64,000 nt of DNA from Dickeya poaceiphila (GCF_007858975.2 NZ_CP042220.2:1550001-1614000), one strand, 5' to 3'. Shown: positions 15,064 to 27,286, numbered from the stretch's first letter. Numbers and translations: made by a program. Notes: a model not told the origin generated them from the sequence alone.

Positions 15064-15642
15064 ATGGCTGAGAAAAGTATTGTTCAGGAAGCTAAAGATA
15101 TTCAGCTTGCAATGGAGCTTATTTCACTGGGGGCTCGTTTGCAGATGTTGGAAAGCGAAACTCAGTTGAGCCGTGGCCGCTTAATCAAGCTTTATAAAGA
15201 GTTAAGAGGTAGTCCTCCACCTAAAGGTATGCTTCCTTTTTCTACCGACTGGTTCATGACATGGGAACAGAATATCCATTCTTCCATGTTCTATAATGCC
15301 TATCTTTTTTTGCTTAAAAATAGTCAATGCAGTGGCGTTGAAGCAGTCATAAAAGCCTATCGCCTTTATCTTGAGCAATGTGCCCCTCAAAGCGATGTGC
15401 CTTTACTGGCGTTGACCCGAGCCTGGACACTGGTACGGTTTGTCGATAGCGGCATGTTGCAGTTGTCCTCATGTAATTGTTGCAAGGGCATGTTTATCAC
15501 CCATGCGCATCAGCCAAAAAATAGTTTTGTCTGCAGTTTATGCCAGCCACCTTCTAGAGCAGTAAAAAGACGTAAACTTTCGCCGAGTGTTGCCGATATG
15601 ATACCTCAACTGCTGGACGAACAGGTTAAACATGCAGTCTGA
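15064..15642 (+). CDS. flhC: Flagellar master regulator FlhC
   Basis: About 192 residues beginning [20 protein letters not shown]. The zinc-binding cysteines of FlhC are present ([10 protein letters not shown] and FVCSLCQPP), as is the conserved core [20 protein letters not shown]. FlhC supplies most of the DNA contacts of FlhD4C2. The tandem ATGATG permits a start at 15061 or 15064; I prefer the second because E. coli FlhC begins at the equivalent residue. motA follows after 133 bases. Confidence 0.97.
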   Translation: MAEKSIVQEAKDIQLAMELISLGARLQMLESETQLSRGRLIKLYKELRGSPPPKGMLPFSTDWFMTWEQNIHSSMFYNAYLFLLKNSQCSGVEAVIKAYRLYLEQCAPQSDVPLLALTRAWTLVRFVDSGMLQLSSCNCCKGMFITHAHQPKNSFVCSLCQPPSRAVKRRKLSPSVADMIPQLLDEQVKHAV

Positions 15643-15775
15643 GCCTGATGGCGATTTTGTGGTTCTGTCATCGCGCGTTCATTGCTCGATGACAGTGTTC
15701 CCTCCAAATAAGTCGTTGGTAAAACTGCATTTATAACTCTCTAGGCCACCCTTTTACTATCTATAAGGAATTCTT

Positions 15776-16663
15776 GTGCTGGTTATATTGGGTTATCTTG
15801 TCACTATAGGCTCCATACTTGGCGGTTATCTTATCGTTGGTGGCGAGTTAGGTGCGTTGTATCAGCCTTCTGAACTGCTGATTATCGGTGGCGCAGCTGT
15901 TGGCGCATTTATTGTCGGTAACAACGCCAAGGCGATCAAAGCGACGCTAAAAGCGTTACCGGTTTTATTGCAAGGCCCCAAATATACGAAAGCCGTGTAC
16001 ATGGATCTGATGGCTGTATTATTCCGACTGATGGCCAAGTCTCGTCAGCAGGGTATGCTCTCGTTGGAATTTGATATCGATAACCCGAAGGAAAGTGAAA
16101 TTTTCTCCAATTATCCCCGCATCTTGGCTGATAACTATCTCGTAGAATTTGTCACGGATTATCTCAGATTGATGGTCAGTGGCAACATGAATGCGTTTGA
16201 GATTGAGACGCTCATGGATGAAGAAATTGAAACCGTCGAGCATGAAGTGGAAGTGCCTGCAACTAGTCTGAACCTGATGGGGGACGGTTTACCAGCGTTT
16301 GGTATCGTTGCAGCAGTAATGGGGGTGGTGCATTCACTGGCATTTGTTGATCGACCGGCTGCTGAATTGGGCATGATGATCGCTCATGCAATGGTGGGGA
16401 CGTTCCTTGGTATTTTGCTGGCTTATGGTTTTGTATCGCCTCTGGCATCGTTGTTACGCCAGAAAAATTCAGAGAAAATCAAGGTCCTTCAATGCATCAA
16501 AGTGACTCTTTTGTCCAGCCTGAATGGCTATGCGCCGCAGATTGCCGTTGAATTCGGACGCAAAACCCTTTATTCAACGGTTCGTCCTTCATTTACTGAG
16601 ATGGAAGAACATATTCGTAATGTGAAGGCTCCAGCACAGCAGGCATCGGAAAATGACGCATGA
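15776..16663 (+). CDS. motA: Flagellar motor stator protein MotA
   Basis: A 295-residue proton-channel subunit of the stator, read from GTG (as in E. coli) with AAGGA eight bases upstream. Four membrane segments are visible: about 1-20, 30-50, 170-190 and 200-220. The cytoplasmic loop holds the charged segment [15 protein letters not shown], which contacts FliG, and the conserved prolines are in [19 protein letters not shown] and YGFVSPLAS. motB overlaps by four bases. The 133-base gap after flhC may hold a promoter, but no confident sigma28 box is seen. Confidence 0.97.
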   Translation: MLVILGYLVTIGSILGGYLIVGGELGALYQPSELLIIGGAAVGAFIVGNNAKAIKATLKALPVLLQGPKYTKAVYMDLMAVLFRLMAKSRQQGMLSLEFDIDNPKESEIFSNYPRILADNYLVEFVTDYLRLMVSGNMNAFEIETLMDEEIETVEHEVEVPATSLNLMGDGLPAFGIVAAVMGVVHSLAFVDRPAAELGMMIAHAMVGTFLGILLAYGFVSPLASLLRQKNSEKIKVLQCIKVTLLSSLNGYAPQIAVEFGRKTLYSTVRPSFTEMEEHIRNVKAPAQQASENDA

Positions 16664-17790
16664 AACATCAGCATCCCATTATCCGCAAAAAACGTAAATC
16701 GGGACATGCTGCCCATCACGGTGGTTCATGGAAGATTGCCTATGCTGACTTCATGACTGCTATGATGGCTCTTTTTCTGGTCATGTGGTTAATAGCTATT
16801 TCCTCGCCTTCTCAATTGGCTCAGATTGCTGAATATTTCCGTACGCCACTGAAAATCGCTATCACATCTGGTCCAAAGATGAGCGATGCTTCTAATCCCA
16901 TCCCTGGTGGTGGTTCCGATCCAACACAGCAGGAAGGCGATGTGAAGCGGCAGATTGATACTATGGACGGACGTCTTGAAGAAATAAAGCTGAACAAACT
17001 GCGAGAGCGCCTCGATCAGTTGATCGAAGCTGATCCTCGCCTTAAGGCATTGCGACCGCATCTATTAATTGAAATGGTCGATGAAGGATTACGTATTCAG
17101 ATTATTGACAGTAACAACCGCCCAATGTTTAAGACTGGCAGTGCTCAGGTCGAACCTTACATGAGTGATATTTTGCGAGCTATCGCGCCTATTTTAAATG
17201 ATATCCCTAATAAAATTAGTTTATCGGGCCATACTGATGATGCACAGTATGCAATGGGTGAACGCGGTTATAGTAACTGGGAGTTATCTGCGGATCGTGC
17301 TAACGCGTCCAGGCGTGAACTGATTGCAGGCGGACTAGCCGATGGTAAAGTCTTGCGCGTCGTTGGCATGGCCGACACGATGAATCTTAAGCAGGCTAAA
17401 GGGGGCAGTGATGCTATTAACCGACGTATCAGTCTGGTTGTCCTGAATAAGCAGGCACAGGAGAACATCGAGCGTGAGAATGCTGAAAGTAGCGCAGTAA
17501 ATATTGATAAGATAGAAAATTTACAGAATATGGGTATGGATAAAGCCAAGCAAGTTACTGCGCCTGTCGATAACGGTAACAGCACAGCTATACCAAAGCC
17601 CGAAAACAATGGGACGCCTGCATCTGGCTCAACTGTGTCTCCTGCTCAGGCACCCGCAACAGCGGTGCCGGTATCTGGAGCGAATGGCGCATCGGCGACA
17701 AACCGTCGGCAGCCTACAACAGCATTGCCAGCAGCACCTGATAGTCAGGCGACACCTTCTTCAACAAGCCGCGATTCACAGCAGAGGTGA
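16660..17790 (+). CDS. motB: Flagellar motor stator protein MotB, with long C-terminal tail
   Basis: A 376-residue stator subunit. The single membrane helix (about 26-48) carries the proton-binding Asp30 in [17 protein letters not shown], equal to E. coli Asp32. The OmpA-like peptidoglycan-binding domain spans about 150-265 ([31 protein letters not shown]). After it comes a tail of about 105 residues rich in Ala, Pro, Thr and Ser, which makes the protein some 70 residues longer than E. coli MotB (308). The tail looks disordered and has no known job. The cheA ribosome-binding site overlaps the motB stop. Confidence 0.96.
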   Translation: MKHQHPIIRKKRKSGHAAHHGGSWKIAYADFMTAMMALFLVMWLIAISSPSQLAQIAEYFRTPLKIAITSGPKMSDASNPIPGGGSDPTQQEGDVKRQIDTMDGRLEEIKLNKLRERLDQLIEADPRLKALRPHLLIEMVDEGLRIQIIDSNNRPMFKTGSAQVEPYMSDILRAIAPILNDIPNKISLSGHTDDAQYAMGERGYSNWELSADRANASRRELIAGGLADGKVLRVVGMADTMNLKQAKGGSDAINRRISLVVLNKQAQENIERENAESSAVNIDKIENLQNMGMDKAKQVTAPVDNGNSTAIPKPENNGTPASGSTVSPAQAPATAVPVSGANGASATNRRQPTTALPAAPDSQATPSSTSRDSQQR

Positions 17791-17795
17791 CCCAC

Positions 17796-19841
17796 GTGAG
17801 CATGGACATGAGTGCTTTTTATCAAACATTTTTTGATGAAGCAGATGAATTGTTGGCGGACATGGAGCAACATTTATTGCAACTTGATCCGTTGGCGCCC
17901 GATACGGAACAGATGAATGCCATATTCCGCGCTGCTCACTCGATTAAAGGGGGCGCAGGGACATTCGGTTTCACTGTATTACAGGAAACTACACATATAT
18001 TAGAAAACCTGTTGGATGGTGCTAGGCGCGGTGAAATGCGATTGAGCACTGATATTATCAACCTGTTTTTGGAAACCAAAGATATCATGCAGGATCAGTT
18101 GGATGCTTACAAAACCGCGCAGGAGCCCAACGCCGAGAGCTTTGAATATATCTGTCAGGCTCTGCGCCAGCTTGCTCTGGAGTCCAAAGAAAATGGCTCT
18201 GCTGGGGCTTCTCCGGTCAAAGCAGCGGCTGAACAGCCGGTTTCCTCTCCCTCTGCACCAGCTGCTGCTGGTGGCAATTCGGGATTACGAATTGCTCTTA
18301 CCAACCTGAAAGAGTCAGATATTCCTCAGTTGCTTGAGGAACTGGGAAATCTGGGAACGGTGAAAGATTCTATCCAAACCAGTAACAGCGTTGAACTTAC
18401 ACTGGACACCTCAGCCAGTGAAGATGACATCAGCGCCGTGTTGTGTTTCGTTCTGGAGCCGGACCAGGTTAGCTTCAAGTCTTCCCCTAGTGCTGAGCTT
18501 GTCGAGGATGCTCCTGCGGCATCTGCAACAACCGTTGCTGACGAGCCTGTTGCTCCTGCCGCGCCGGTATCACCTGTTGCTCCAGCCGTTGCTGCACCGA
18601 CGACTAAACCAGCAGGTGGCAATGGTGATGCAGCGAAAGGCAGACAGAAAACTGGTGATACCAGTATCCGTGTTGCGGTGGAAAAAGTTGACCAGCTCAT
18701 TAACCTGGTTGGAGAACTGGTTATTACCCAATCTATGTTAGCTCAGCGTTCCAGTGCCCTTGACCCAGTTGCCCATGGTGATCTGCTTAATAGCATGGGA
18801 CAACTGGAAAGAAATGCACGCGATCTGCAAGAGTCAGTAATGTCCATCCGTATGATGCCGATGGAATATGTATTCAGTCGTTTCCCACGTCTGGTGCGTG
18901 ATTTGGCTGCCAAATTGGGTAAAGAGGTTGAGTTGACTCTGCAAGGGAGTTCAACCGAGTTGGATAAGAGTCTGATTGAACGCATCATTGATCCGCTAAC
19001 ACATCTTGTGCGTAACAGTCTTGATCACGGCATTGAATCGCCAGAAAAACGTATTGAATCGGGCAAACCAGCCATTGGAAACCTGACTCTGTCTGCAGAA
19101 CATCAGGGGGGTAATATCTGCATCGAAGTAATTGACGACGGTGCAGGTTTGAATCGCGAGCGTATTCTGGCCAAAGCCTTGTCTCAAGGCATGGCGGTGA
19201 GTGATAGCATGACGGATGAGGAAGTCGGTATGCTAATATTCGCCCCAGGTTTTTCTACTGCAGAGAAAGTGACCGATGTATCAGGCCGTGGTGTTGGTAT
19301 GGACGTGGTGAAGCGGAATATTCAAGAAATGGGTGGTCATGTTGAAATCCATTTCGTGAAGGGCAAGGGAACTACCATCCGGATTCTTCTGCCGCTTACG
19401 CTGGCTATTCTGGATGGGATGTCGGTTAAGGTTAATGATGAAGTGTTCATCCTGCCGCTTAACGCTGTCATGGAGTCTCTGCAACCTCAGGCCGAGGATT
19501 TGTATCCTCTTGCAGGAGGCGAGCGAGTGTTGCAGGTTCGTGGCGAATATCTGCCACTGGTTGAGCTGTATCAGGTATTCGATGTTGCCGGAGCAAAGAC
19601 GGATGCCACTCAGGGCATCGTTGTTATTCTACAGAGTGCAGGCCGTCGTTATGCCTTGCTGGTTGACCAGTTAATTGGTCAGCATCAGGTTGTTGTGAAA
19701 AACCTGGAAAGCAACTACCGCAAGGTGCCAGGCGTTTCAGCCGCAACTATTTTGGGTGATGGTAGCGTAGCGCTAATTGTGGATGTTTCTGCGTTGCAGG
19801 CGCTTTATCGGGAAAAGCGTGTGGTTGAAACCGCAGCTTAA
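17796..19841 (+). CDS. cheA: Chemotaxis histidine kinase CheA
   Basis: About 681 residues from GTG at 17796 ([20 protein letters not shown]), the start used by E. coli; an earlier in-frame GTG at 17787 lies within the AGAGGTGA ribosome-binding site. P1 carries the phosphorylated histidine in [15 protein letters not shown]2 (about 165-230) binds CheY/CheB. A linker rich in Pro and Ala follows, then P3 (dimerisation, [20 protein letters not shown]), P4 kinase ([35 protein letters not shown]) and the CheW-like P5. It lies between motB and cheW as in enterobacteria. Confidence 0.97.
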   Translation: MSMDMSAFYQTFFDEADELLADMEQHLLQLDPLAPDTEQMNAIFRAAHSIKGGAGTFGFTVLQETTHILENLLDGARRGEMRLSTDIINLFLETKDIMQDQLDAYKTAQEPNAESFEYICQALRQLALESKENGSAGASPVKAAAEQPVSSPSAPAAAGGNSGLRIALTNLKESDIPQLLEELGNLGTVKDSIQTSNSVELTLDTSASEDDISAVLCFVLEPDQVSFKSSPSAELVEDAPAASATTVADEPVAPAAPVSPVAPAVAAPTTKPAGGNGDAAKGRQKTGDTSIRVAVEKVDQLINLVGELVITQSMLAQRSSALDPVAHGDLLNSMGQLERNARDLQESVMSIRMMPMEYVFSRFPRLVRDLAAKLGKEVELTLQGSSTELDKSLIERIIDPLTHLVRNSLDHGIESPEKRIESGKPAIGNLTLSAEHQGGNICIEVIDDGAGLNRERILAKALSQGMAVSDSMTDEEVGMLIFAPGFSTAEKVTDVSGRGVGMDVVKRNIQEMGGHVEIHFVKGKGTTIRILLPLTLAILDGMSVKVNDEVFILPLNAVMESLQPQAEDLYPLAGGERVLQVRGEYLPLVELYQVFDVAGAKTDATQGIVVILQSAGRRYALLVDQLIGQHQVVVKNLESNYRKVPGVSAATILGDGSVALIVDVSALQALYREKRVVETAA

Positions 19842-19876
19842 CAGCAAATTACAGCTATAGATTAAAGGTGAGAAAC

Positions 19877-20374
19877 ATGACTGGACTTGCAAATGTCACA
19901 AAACTAGCAGGCGAGACAGTAGGTCAAGAATTTTTGATTTTCACGCTGGGTGATGAAGAGTACGGCGTGGATATTTTGAAGGTTCAAGAGATTCGCGGTT
20001 ATGATCAGGTTACTCGTATTGCAAATACCCCTGGTTTTATTAAAGGTGTAACTAACCTTCGCGGCGTCATTGTACCGATAGTCGATTTGCGCATTAAATT
20101 TATGCAGCAGGAAGTTGACTATGATGATAATACCGTCGTTATCGTATTAAATCTGGGACAACGTGTCGTGGGTATCGTAGTTGATGGCGTGTCTGATGTA
20201 CTGTCACTGACCGCTGATCAAATTCGCCCTGCACCGGAATTTGCGGTGACTCTGTCAACGGAATACCTCACTGGATTAGGTTCTCTGGGTGAGCGAATGC
20301 TTATTCTGGTCGATATTGAGAAACTACTCAGCAGTGAAGAAATGGCGCTGGTTGATAGTGTTATTAAAGCTTGA
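19877..20374 (+). CDS. cheW: Chemotaxis coupling protein CheW
   Basis: About 165 residues, [20 protein letters not shown] onwards, almost identical to E. coli CheW. It links receptors to CheA P5. Conserved [19 protein letters not shown] and [13 protein letters not shown] are present. AGGTGA lies a few bases before the ATG at 19877; the upstream GTG in frame is part of that site. A hairpin with a UUCG loop follows, which suggests that the mot-che unit may end here. Confidence 0.97.
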   Translation: MTGLANVTKLAGETVGQEFLIFTLGDEEYGVDILKVQEIRGYDQVTRIANTPGFIKGVTNLRGVIVPIVDLRIKFMQQEVDYDDNTVVIVLNLGQRVVGIVVDGVSDVLSLTADQIRPAPEFAVTLSTEYLTGLGSLGERMLILVDIEKLLSSEEMALVDSVIKA

Positions 20375-20387
20375 TACTCCAGCCATA

Positions 20388-20416
20388 ATGGGCCACTTCG
20401 GTGGCCCATATCATTT
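20388..20416 (+). terminator. Hairpin after cheW
   Basis: ATGGGCCAC, the tetraloop TTCG and GTGGCCCAT form a stable stem 14 bases after the cheW stop. The T run after it is weak (ATCATTTAA), so it may attenuate rather than stop transcription. Confidence 0.6.
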
Positions 20417-20493
20417 AATACCCTCAGTTTTTTGAAATTCAAAAAGTCATAGAGATGCCAAAGCATCAGTGAACGTTGCAATTAAGGCTTAAT

Positions 20494-22197
20494 ATGCTGA
20501 ATCGTGTAAGAGTTGTTACTGGGATTGTTACTATTCTTGGGTTGTTCATTGCTCTTCAAATTATTTCTGGTGGACTATTTTTTAATGCATTAAAGCTAGA
20601 TAGAGATATTTTCACGACAACAAGGATTATTAATCAGCAAAAGTCGGAACTTGAATCTACTTGGTCTTATTTATTGCAGACTCGCAATACCCTAAATCGT
20701 GCAGGAACCCGTTATGCAATGGACTTATCGGGCGGTGTTTCCGGCGGTGTGTCAGCGAATGAATTGATTGAACTGGCGAAAAAACAACTGGTTATCGCTA
20801 ATACTCATTTTGCTAATTATGAAAAAATTACTTATACCAATCAACAAGATCCAGCTATTGCTCAAGTGGTAAAGGATAATTATACGACACTGAACAGTGC
20901 ATTAAGTGAGTTGATTGTTTTTATCTCTAACGGCCGAATGAAGGAATTTTTCGATCAGCCGACCCAAGGTTTTCAGGACAGGTTCGAAAAGGCCTATTAC
21001 TCTTACAAAGAGTCTTATGACAAAGTGTATGCCAGTGCTGTAGAAGAGAATAATGCATCTTATTCGACGGCATTATGGTTGTTGATATCGGTGGCTATGC
21101 TCGTTATCACAATGGCGCTGATTGTCTGGCTGGGTATCAACCGCTCACTTATTCAGCCATTGAATAATCTTATCGGTCATATTCGTCATATGGCGAAGGG
21201 TGATTTGACAACACGGATTGATTTCCATGGCACAAACGAAATGGGGGTTTTGGCTGATAGCTTGCGGCATATGCAGACTGAGTTCTTTACGACGGTTAGT
21301 GCGGTTAGGCTGAGTGCAGATGCTATTTATTCTGGAGCATCGGAAATCAGCGCGGGCAACGGTGACTTGTCATCCAGAACTGAACAGCAAGCCGCTGCGA
21401 TTGAAGAAACTGCAGCGAGCATGGAGCAATTGACATCGACTGTGAAGCAGAATGCTGAAAACGCACGTCAGGCAAGCCAACTGGCCTTGAGTGCTTCTGA
21501 AACTGCGCAAAAAGGCGGTACGGTCGTTGATAATGTGGTTAAAACTATGCATAACATTGCAGGTAGTTCACAGAAAATTGCTGATATCATCAGTGTTATA
21601 GACGGTATTGCGTTTCAGACTAATATTCTGGCTCTTAATGCTGCCGTTGAGGCTGCCAGAGCTGGAGAGCAAGGAAGAGGTTTTGCTGTTGTAGCAGGAG
21701 AAGTGCGCAATCTGGCTCAGCGAAGTGCGCAAGCTGCGAAAGAAATTAAATCATTGATTGAGGATTCGGTAAATCGCGTTGAAGAGGGTTCTGTGCTGGT
21801 TGAAAGTGCGGGAGAAACCATGGGCGAGATTGTTGGTGCCGTTACACGTGTTACGGACATCATGGGAGAAATCGCTTCGGCATCCGAAGAACAAAGTCGT
21901 GGTATTGACCAGGTGGGTCAAGCCATAACAGAAATGGATCGAGTTACTCAGCAGAACTCTGCGCTGGTTGAAGAGTCGGCTTCTGCAGCAAATGCGTTGG
22001 AAGAACAAGTCCGGGTATTGAATCAGGCAGTAGCGGTATTCCGTGTATCGGAAAATTCAGCATCATTACTACATAGTGCAACCGCCAAGGTACCAGCACA
22101 TGTTGCCAAAACTGCTCTGTTGGCAACATCAGTTATGGCAGAAAAAGAGAAAAAGGTCAGGTCTGGTAACACTACAGATAACTGGGAGACTTTTTAA
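20494..22197 (+). CDS. tsr: Tsr-like serine chemoreceptor
   Basis: About 567 residues from [18 protein letters not shown]. The periplasmic domain keeps the serine pocket of E. coli Tsr at identical numbering: Arg64, Asn68, Arg69 and Arg73 in [15 protein letters not shown], and the FFDQPTQG segment with the paired phenylalanines. TM2 is near 190-212, then HAMP, and the signalling tip [20 protein letters not shown]. The C-terminus is NWETF. It takes the place that tar/tap hold in E. coli, between cheW and cheR. Serine as ligand is inferred from these residues. Confidence 0.9.
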   Translation: MLNRVRVVTGIVTILGLFIALQIISGGLFFNALKLDRDIFTTTRIINQQKSELESTWSYLLQTRNTLNRAGTRYAMDLSGGVSGGVSANELIELAKKQLVIANTHFANYEKITYTNQQDPAIAQVVKDNYTTLNSALSELIVFISNGRMKEFFDQPTQGFQDRFEKAYYSYKESYDKVYASAVEENNASYSTALWLLISVAMLVITMALIVWLGINRSLIQPLNNLIGHIRHMAKGDLTTRIDFHGTNEMGVLADSLRHMQTEFFTTVSAVRLSADAIYSGASEISAGNGDLSSRTEQQAAAIEETAASMEQLTSTVKQNAENARQASQLALSASETAQKGGTVVDNVVKTMHNIAGSSQKIADIISVIDGIAFQTNILALNAAVEAARAGEQGRGFAVVAGEVRNLAQRSAQAAKEIKSLIEDSVNRVEEGSVLVESAGETMGEIVGAVTRVTDIMGEIASASEEQSRGIDQVGQAITEMDRVTQQNSALVEESASAANALEEQVRVLNQAVAVFRVSENSASLLHSATAKVPAHVAKTALLATSVMAEKEKKVRSGNTTDNWETF

Positions 22198-22898
22198 TCG
22201 CTGAATGGGGTGGGGTGTTTATCACCCCATTGCATTGATAGTTAAGTAATAATGAAAATTTATCCTAAGCAAGGATGTTGAGTATAGGTTTTGTTTGGCT
22301 GATTTTTAGGCTGTTGATTTATCTTTGATAAGAATCTGTATCACGGAACAGAAAATATAGTGTGGAGGATCTATATTGAATACTGTTTACTTAAGATGTT
22401 TTTAAGGGTTATTGTGCGTTAATGGTTTCAGACAGTGTTGAAGAACAGGCATTTTTGAGACAAAAATTGCAATTTTGATTTTTGTTATCGTTATGACGTC
22501 TATTTAGTTAAAGAAAGGTTTAATGCTGCCGATTGATGTAACTAATGCCAATTGTATAGGCGTACTTTAAAGATGTCCTATAGGTGATTGCCAGTCAGTT
22601 AGTTTGGCTGATAATGATATTAGTGTTCAAGGTTATGGCGATGATGAGGGGCTGATTGTTTTTGTGAACGATCTTCATGATGAACAATGTAGGCAACGTT
22701 GTTCAAAACCATCGCATGATTACCATCATTAATTCGCCGCATACATGCTGATAAGAACATGTTCCCCGGTGGTATGTTGGCAGTTGCTGCCGATTGAGTG
22801 ACGGAGCCGGAGAGCAAAGCATGAGACCTGTAATAGTCATAATGGTAAGTCTGATTGGAAAACAATAAAATCATCTATCCATTTTCGGGCGGTCAGAT
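22198..22898. other. Intergenic gap between the tsr-like gene and cheR
   Basis: About 700 bases lie where E. coli-type clusters usually have little or another receptor gene. A hairpin (AATGGGGT/ACCCCATT, 22204-22231) follows the receptor. A good sigma28 promoter stands at 22509-22535. No open frame here looks like a receptor or any other protein. The stretch may be what is left after loss of a second receptor gene. Confidence 0.5.
22509..22535 (+). promoter_or_regulatory. Sigma28 (FliA) promoter before cheRBYZ
   Basis: TAAAGAAA, 11 bases, GCCGATTG fits the FliA consensus TAAAGTTT-N11-GCCGATAA well. RNA would start near 22542, leaving a leader of about 360 bases before cheR. It gives cheRBYZ a late promoter of their own. 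Confidence 0.7.
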
Positions 22899-23771
22899 AT
22901 GAAAAATACACCATCGCCAAATCGTTCAGGTTCTACATCTATTTTGAGTCAGATGGTTGAACGGTTGCCGCTGTCTGATGTTCATTTCCGGAGAATCAGC
23001 CAGCTTATATATCAACGCGCTGGCATCGTGTTGGCCGATCATAAGCGTGAAATGGTCTATAACCGTTTGGTCAGACGGTTGCGTTTGTTAAACATTAACG
23101 ATTTTGGACAGTACCTTGCTCTGCTGGAGTCAGATCCGAACAGTGCCGAATGGCAGGCATTTATCAATGCGTTAACGACTAATCTGACTGCATTTTTTCG
23201 TGAAGCGCACCACTTTCCTATTCTTGCTGAACATGCGCGTAAGCGGCAGGGAAGCTATAGTATCTGGTGCACTGCTGCTTCCACTGGCGAGGAGCCTTAT
23301 TCTCTGGCAATGACACTTGCTGAAGTCTGTGGGGATCGTGCTAGTAACTGTCAAATCATAGCTAGTGACATTGATACTCAGGTTTTAGAGAAAGCATCTG
23401 CTGGTATTTACCGGCAGGAAGATCTGCGCTCGCTTTCACCACAGCAGATGCAGCGCTTCTTTTTGCGGGGAACCGGTCCACACAGTGGTCTGGCTCGGGT
23501 TCGTCCAGATCTAGCAAACATGATTCATTTTCAACAAGTGAATTTGTTGGCTCCAGAATGGTCCTTACCTGCACCGTTTGATGCGATTTTTTGTCGTAAT
23601 GTAATGATTTATTTTGATAAAGAGACTCAGGAGCGCATCTTACGTCGTTTTGTTCCGTTGCTTAAACCGGGCGGATTATTGTTTGCCGGACATTCAGAGA
23701 ACTTCAGTCAGATCAGCCGGGAATTCTACCTGCGCGGGCAGACTGTTTATGGGCTGGCTAAGGAAAGATAA
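22899..23771 (+). CDS. cheR: Chemoreceptor methyltransferase CheR
   Basis: A 290-residue enzyme that methylates receptor glutamates with SAM. The helical N-domain ([20 protein letters not shown]) with basic RLVRRLRLL contacts the receptor. [13 protein letters not shown], the SAM-site [26 protein letters not shown] and [14 protein letters not shown] are all present. The beta subdomain that binds NWETF is intact. Its stop overlaps the cheB start (TAATG). Confidence 0.96.
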   Translation: MKNTPSPNRSGSTSILSQMVERLPLSDVHFRRISQLIYQRAGIVLADHKREMVYNRLVRRLRLLNINDFGQYLALLESDPNSAEWQAFINALTTNLTAFFREAHHFPILAEHARKRQGSYSIWCTAASTGEEPYSLAMTLAEVCGDRASNCQIIASDIDTQVLEKASAGIYRQEDLRSLSPQQMQRFFLRGTGPHSGLARVRPDLANMIHFQQVNLLAPEWSLPAPFDAIFCRNVMIYFDKETQERILRRFVPLLKPGGLLFAGHSENFSQISREFYLRGQTVYGLAKER

Positions 23772-24823
23772 TGAGCAAAATAAAAGTATTATGTGTTGAT
23801 GATTCTGCGTTAATGCGGCAGATCATGACCGAAATCATTAATAGTCATCCCGATATGGAGGTGGTTGCCACTGCACCTGATCCATTAGTGGCTCGTGATT
23901 TAATCAAGAAGTTCAATCCTCAGGTGTTGACGCTCGACGTGGAAATGCCTCGAATGGATGGTCTTGATTTTCTTGAGAAATTAATGAGGCTTCGCCCAAT
24001 GCCAGTGGTAATGGTGTCTTCGTTGACAGGGAAAGGTTCGGAAATTACTTTGCGTGCGCTTGAGCTGGGGGCCATCGATTTTGTCACCAAACCTCAATTG
24101 GGTATTCGTGAAGGAATGTTGGCATACAGTGAGCTGATTGCGGAAAAAATTCGGATGGCTGCCAAAGCCCGTTTACCTCAGCGCAGCGCATCACCAGCAC
24201 CTACCGTATTACTCCCTAGCACGCCTTTGCTCAGTAGTGAAAAATTGATTGCGATTGGTGCGTCAACAGGTGGTACTGAGGCTATAAGGCATGTATTACA
24301 GCCATTGCCACCAACCAGCCCAGCGTTACTGATTACCCAGCATATGCCACCGGGGTTTACTAAGTCTTTTGCTGAGCGGTTGAATAAATTGTGTCAGATT
24401 ACAGTGAAAGAGGCTGAGGATGGTGAGCGTGTTCTGCCTGGACACGCGTATATTGCTCCTGGTGCTCGCCACCTTGAGCTGGCACGTAGTGGTGCGAATT
24501 ATCAGGTCAAATTACATGATGGTCCGCCGGTTAATCGTCATCGTCCTTCTGTTGACGTACTGTTCCACTCTGTTGCACAGTACGCCGGACGAAATGCAGT
24601 GGGAGTAATCCTAACCGGCATGGGCAATGATGGTGCTGCGGGAATGCTAGAGCTTCATAAGGCGGGGGCGTATACGATCGCGCAAAATGAGGCTAGCTGT
24701 GTGGTATTCGGTATGCCTCGAGAGGCTATTGCACTCGGTGGTGTCGATGAGGTGGTGGATTTGCACCAGGTGAGTCAGCGGATGCTGGCACAAGTTTCTG
24801 CCGGACAGGCATTACGTATATAG
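23771..24823 (+). CDS. cheB: Receptor methylesterase/deamidase CheB
   Basis: A 350-residue response regulator and enzyme. The receiver domain has the acidic pair VDDSA and the phospho-acceptor Asp in [12 protein letters not shown]. After a linker (about 137-155) the esterase domain has the Ser of [10 protein letters not shown], the His of [10 protein letters not shown] and the Asp of [11 protein letters not shown]. It removes receptor methyl groups opposite to CheR. It is coupled to cheR by a one-base overlap and followed by cheY after 36 bases. Confidence 0.96.
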   Translation: MSKIKVLCVDDSALMRQIMTEIINSHPDMEVVATAPDPLVARDLIKKFNPQVLTLDVEMPRMDGLDFLEKLMRLRPMPVVMVSSLTGKGSEITLRALELGAIDFVTKPQLGIREGMLAYSELIAEKIRMAAKARLPQRSASPAPTVLLPSTPLLSSEKLIAIGASTGGTEAIRHVLQPLPPTSPALLITQHMPPGFTKSFAERLNKLCQITVKEAEDGERVLPGHAYIAPGARHLELARSGANYQVKLHDGPPVNRHRPSVDVLFHSVAQYAGRNAVGVILTGMGNDGAAGMLELHKAGAYTIAQNEASCVVFGMPREAIALGGVDEVVDLHQVSQRMLAQVSAGQALRI

Positions 24824-24844
24824 CAGCTCCGGGGTGAGCAATAA

Positions 24845-25249
<405 letters not shown>

Positions 25250-25258
25250 GGAGATGCC

Positions 25259-25903
25259 ATGAATCCACATCCGATGCCCATTAACGATCAGGCGTCTGCG
25301 ACAGAGATTATTTCTCGTATCGGGCAGTTGACACGCATGTTGCGTGATAGCCTGAAAGAGCTTGGTTTAGATCAGGCTATCACTGAAGCGGCAGAAGCGA
25401 TTCCTGATGCTCGTGATCGTCTTGATTATGTTGTTCAGATGACTGCGCAGGCGGCAGAACGCGCATTGAGTTGTGTTGAAGCAGCCCAGCCTCGCCAGAA
25501 TCAAATGGAAGAAGAGTCTAAGTCTCTTAAAGCACGTTGGGATCAGTGGTTTGAGAATCCTATTGAGCTCTCTGAGGCGCGTGAATTAGTTACCGATACG
25601 CGTAACTATCTTGAATCTGTACCGGATCACACGGCGTTTACCAATGCCCAGTTACTGGAAATCATGATGGCCCAGGATTTTCAGGATCTAACCGGGCAGG
25701 TTATTAAACGCATGATGGATGTTGTTCAGGAAATCGAGAAACAGTTACTAATGGTCTTGCTGGAAAATATTCCAGAGAAACCCTCTGAAAATCGTCGTGC
25801 CAATGAAGGCTTGCTCAATGGGCCTCAGGTTGACAAAACCGCTGCAGGTATTGTTGCTAACCAGGATCAGGTTGACGATCTGTTGGACAGTCTGGGTTTT
25901 TGA
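25259..25903 (+). CDS. cheZ: CheY-P phosphatase CheZ
   Basis: A 214-residue helical protein. The catalytic segment [20 protein letters not shown] holds the Asp and Gln that dephosphorylate CheY-P, and the C-terminal [10 protein letters not shown] is the CheY-binding tail. The start is set by AAGGAGATGCC. It ends the cheRBYZ unit; a 12-base stem hairpin lies 66 bases after the stop. Confidence 0.96.
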   Translation: MNPHPMPINDQASATEIISRIGQLTRMLRDSLKELGLDQAITEAAEAIPDARDRLDYVVQMTAQAAERALSCVEAAQPRQNQMEEESKSLKARWDQWFENPIELSEARELVTDTRNYLESVPDHTAFTNAQLLEIMMAQDFQDLTGQVIKRMMDVVQEIEKQLLMVLLENIPEKPSENRRANEGLLNGPQVDKTAAGIVANQDQVDDLLDSLGF

Positions 25904-25968
25904 TTTCACCTCGACACCCATCTCATCTTTTGTATGAGTGGGCATCGGTGGCGTAAAATATGTGGATT

Positions 25969-25997
25969 TTTACGATCGGGCGTGCCCCGATCGTAAA
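25969..25997 (+). terminator. Hairpin between cheZ and flhB
   Basis: TTTACGATCGGG, CGTGC, CCCGATCGTAAA is a perfect 12-base stem with a five-base loop. The following T run is short (TTCCTAGTT), so it is a probable, not certain, terminator. Confidence 0.65.
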
Positions 25998-26134
25998 TTC
26001 CTAGTTCCCGCCTTATTCAATAAAATAAATAGCTGCTTATTTTCTTCTTTGTTCTACCCATAACGATTTACCGGATTTTGTCATGCTAGCGTTCTATAAC
26101 GTTATGTCAGTGAGCATTAACAGGAGCGACTGTA

Positions 26135-27286
26135 GTGGCAGATGATAGTGATCTGGAGAAAACAGAAGCTCCCACCCCCCAACGAACAGAGAAAGCCCGA
26201 GAAGAAGGTCAGATACCTCGATCACGAGAATTGACATCAGTGCTTATGCTCATTGCCGGTTTGGCTATTCTGTGGGGAACTGGTTCCAGTATGGCCGGCA
26301 GGCTGGCTGATATGATGGCTAAAGGATTAAGCTTTGACCACAACTTTATCAGTGATGAGCGGCTGATCATTTCTCATGTCGGTATGTTAATTAATCAGAT
26401 GGCGCTGGCGCTTGTCCCTATCTTATGTGGGCTTGTTTTGGTTGCTCTGGCTGCACCGATATTACTAGGCGGTTTGATTTTTAGTACTAAGGCGATAAGC
26501 TTCGATTTTGGTAAAATGAATCCGCTATCTGGGCTAAAGCGGATATTTTCAACCCATGTATTGGCCGAACTATTTAAAGCTATTCTCAAGGCCGTTGTTG
26601 TAGGTTTGATTACTTACTGGTTCCTGCTGCATAACTGGAATGACATGCTGCATCTTGTCTCAGAACCCATGGGGACTGCGATAAAAGATGCGATGAATAT
26701 TGCCTTCCTGTGCTGTTTTTGGGTGATTCTTGGGCTGTTCCCTATGGTTGCTTTTGATGTGGCGTGGCAGATATGGAGCCATATTAAACGTTTACGTATG
26801 AGTAAGCAGGAAATCCGTGACGAATACAAAGAACACGAAGGGGATCCTCATATTAAAGGTCGTATTCGGCAACAGCAGCGAGCGATTGCTCAGCGGAGAA
26901 TGATGTCGGATGTTCCGAAAGCAGACGTGATTGTTACCAACCCCACTCATTATGCTGTTGCGCTGAAGTATGATGAGAAGAAGATGCATGCACCTAAAGT
27001 GCTGGCCAAAGGTGCTGATCGGATAGCTCAGCGTATTCGAGAACTGGGTTCAGAGAATCGTATTCCGATCCTAGAGGCACCGCCATTAGCTCGAGCTCTC
27101 TATCGCCACACTGAAGTCGGGCAACATATTCCTACCGGATTATACGCCGCCGTTGCTGAAGTACTTTCATGGGTTTACCAGCTTAAACGCTGGAAACGTG
27201 AAGGCGGTTTGATTCCGCGTAAACCTAAAAACTTACCTGTGCCGGATGCACTGGATTTTGCTAAAGAGAAAACAACCGATGGCTAA
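26135..27286 (+). CDS. flhB: Flagellar export gate protein FlhB
   Basis: A 383-residue inner-membrane protein from a GTG start with AGGAGCG before it. Four hydrophobic segments lie in residues about 30-220 (LTSVLMLIAGLAILWGTG onwards). The cytoplasmic part holds the self-cleavage motif NPTH in IVTNPTHYAVALKYDE, cut between Asn and Pro to change export from hook to filament substrates. EAPPLARALYRHTEVGQ is conserved. The flhA start lies inside its last codons (8-base overlap). Confidence 0.96.
   Translation: MADDSDLEKTEAPTPQRTEKAREEGQIPRSRELTSVLMLIAGLAILWGTGSSMAGRLADMMAKGLSFDHNFISDERLIISHVGMLINQMALALVPILCGLVLVALAAPILLGGLIFSTKAISFDFGKMNPLSGLKRIFSTHVLAELFKAILKAVVVGLITYWFLLHNWNDMLHLVSEPMGTAIKDAMNIAFLCCFWVILGLFPMVAFDVAWQIWSHIKRLRMSKQEIRDEYKEHEGDPHIKGRIRQQQRAIAQRRMMSDVPKADVIVTNPTHYAVALKYDEKKMHAPKVLAKGADRIAQRIRELGSENRIPILEAPPLARALYRHTEVGQHIPTGLYAAVAEVLSWVYQLKRWKREGGLIPRKPKNLPVPDALDFAKEKTTDG

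Noticed and set aside
15643-15775. Sigma28 promoter of motA
   Set aside because: A promoter is expected, but no TAAA-N15-GCCGATAA-like pair could be found by eye.
22620-22874. 84-residue minus-strand frame in the tsr-cheR gap
   Set aside because: No family resemblance, no clear ribosome-binding site; the sequence is likely remnant or leader DNA.
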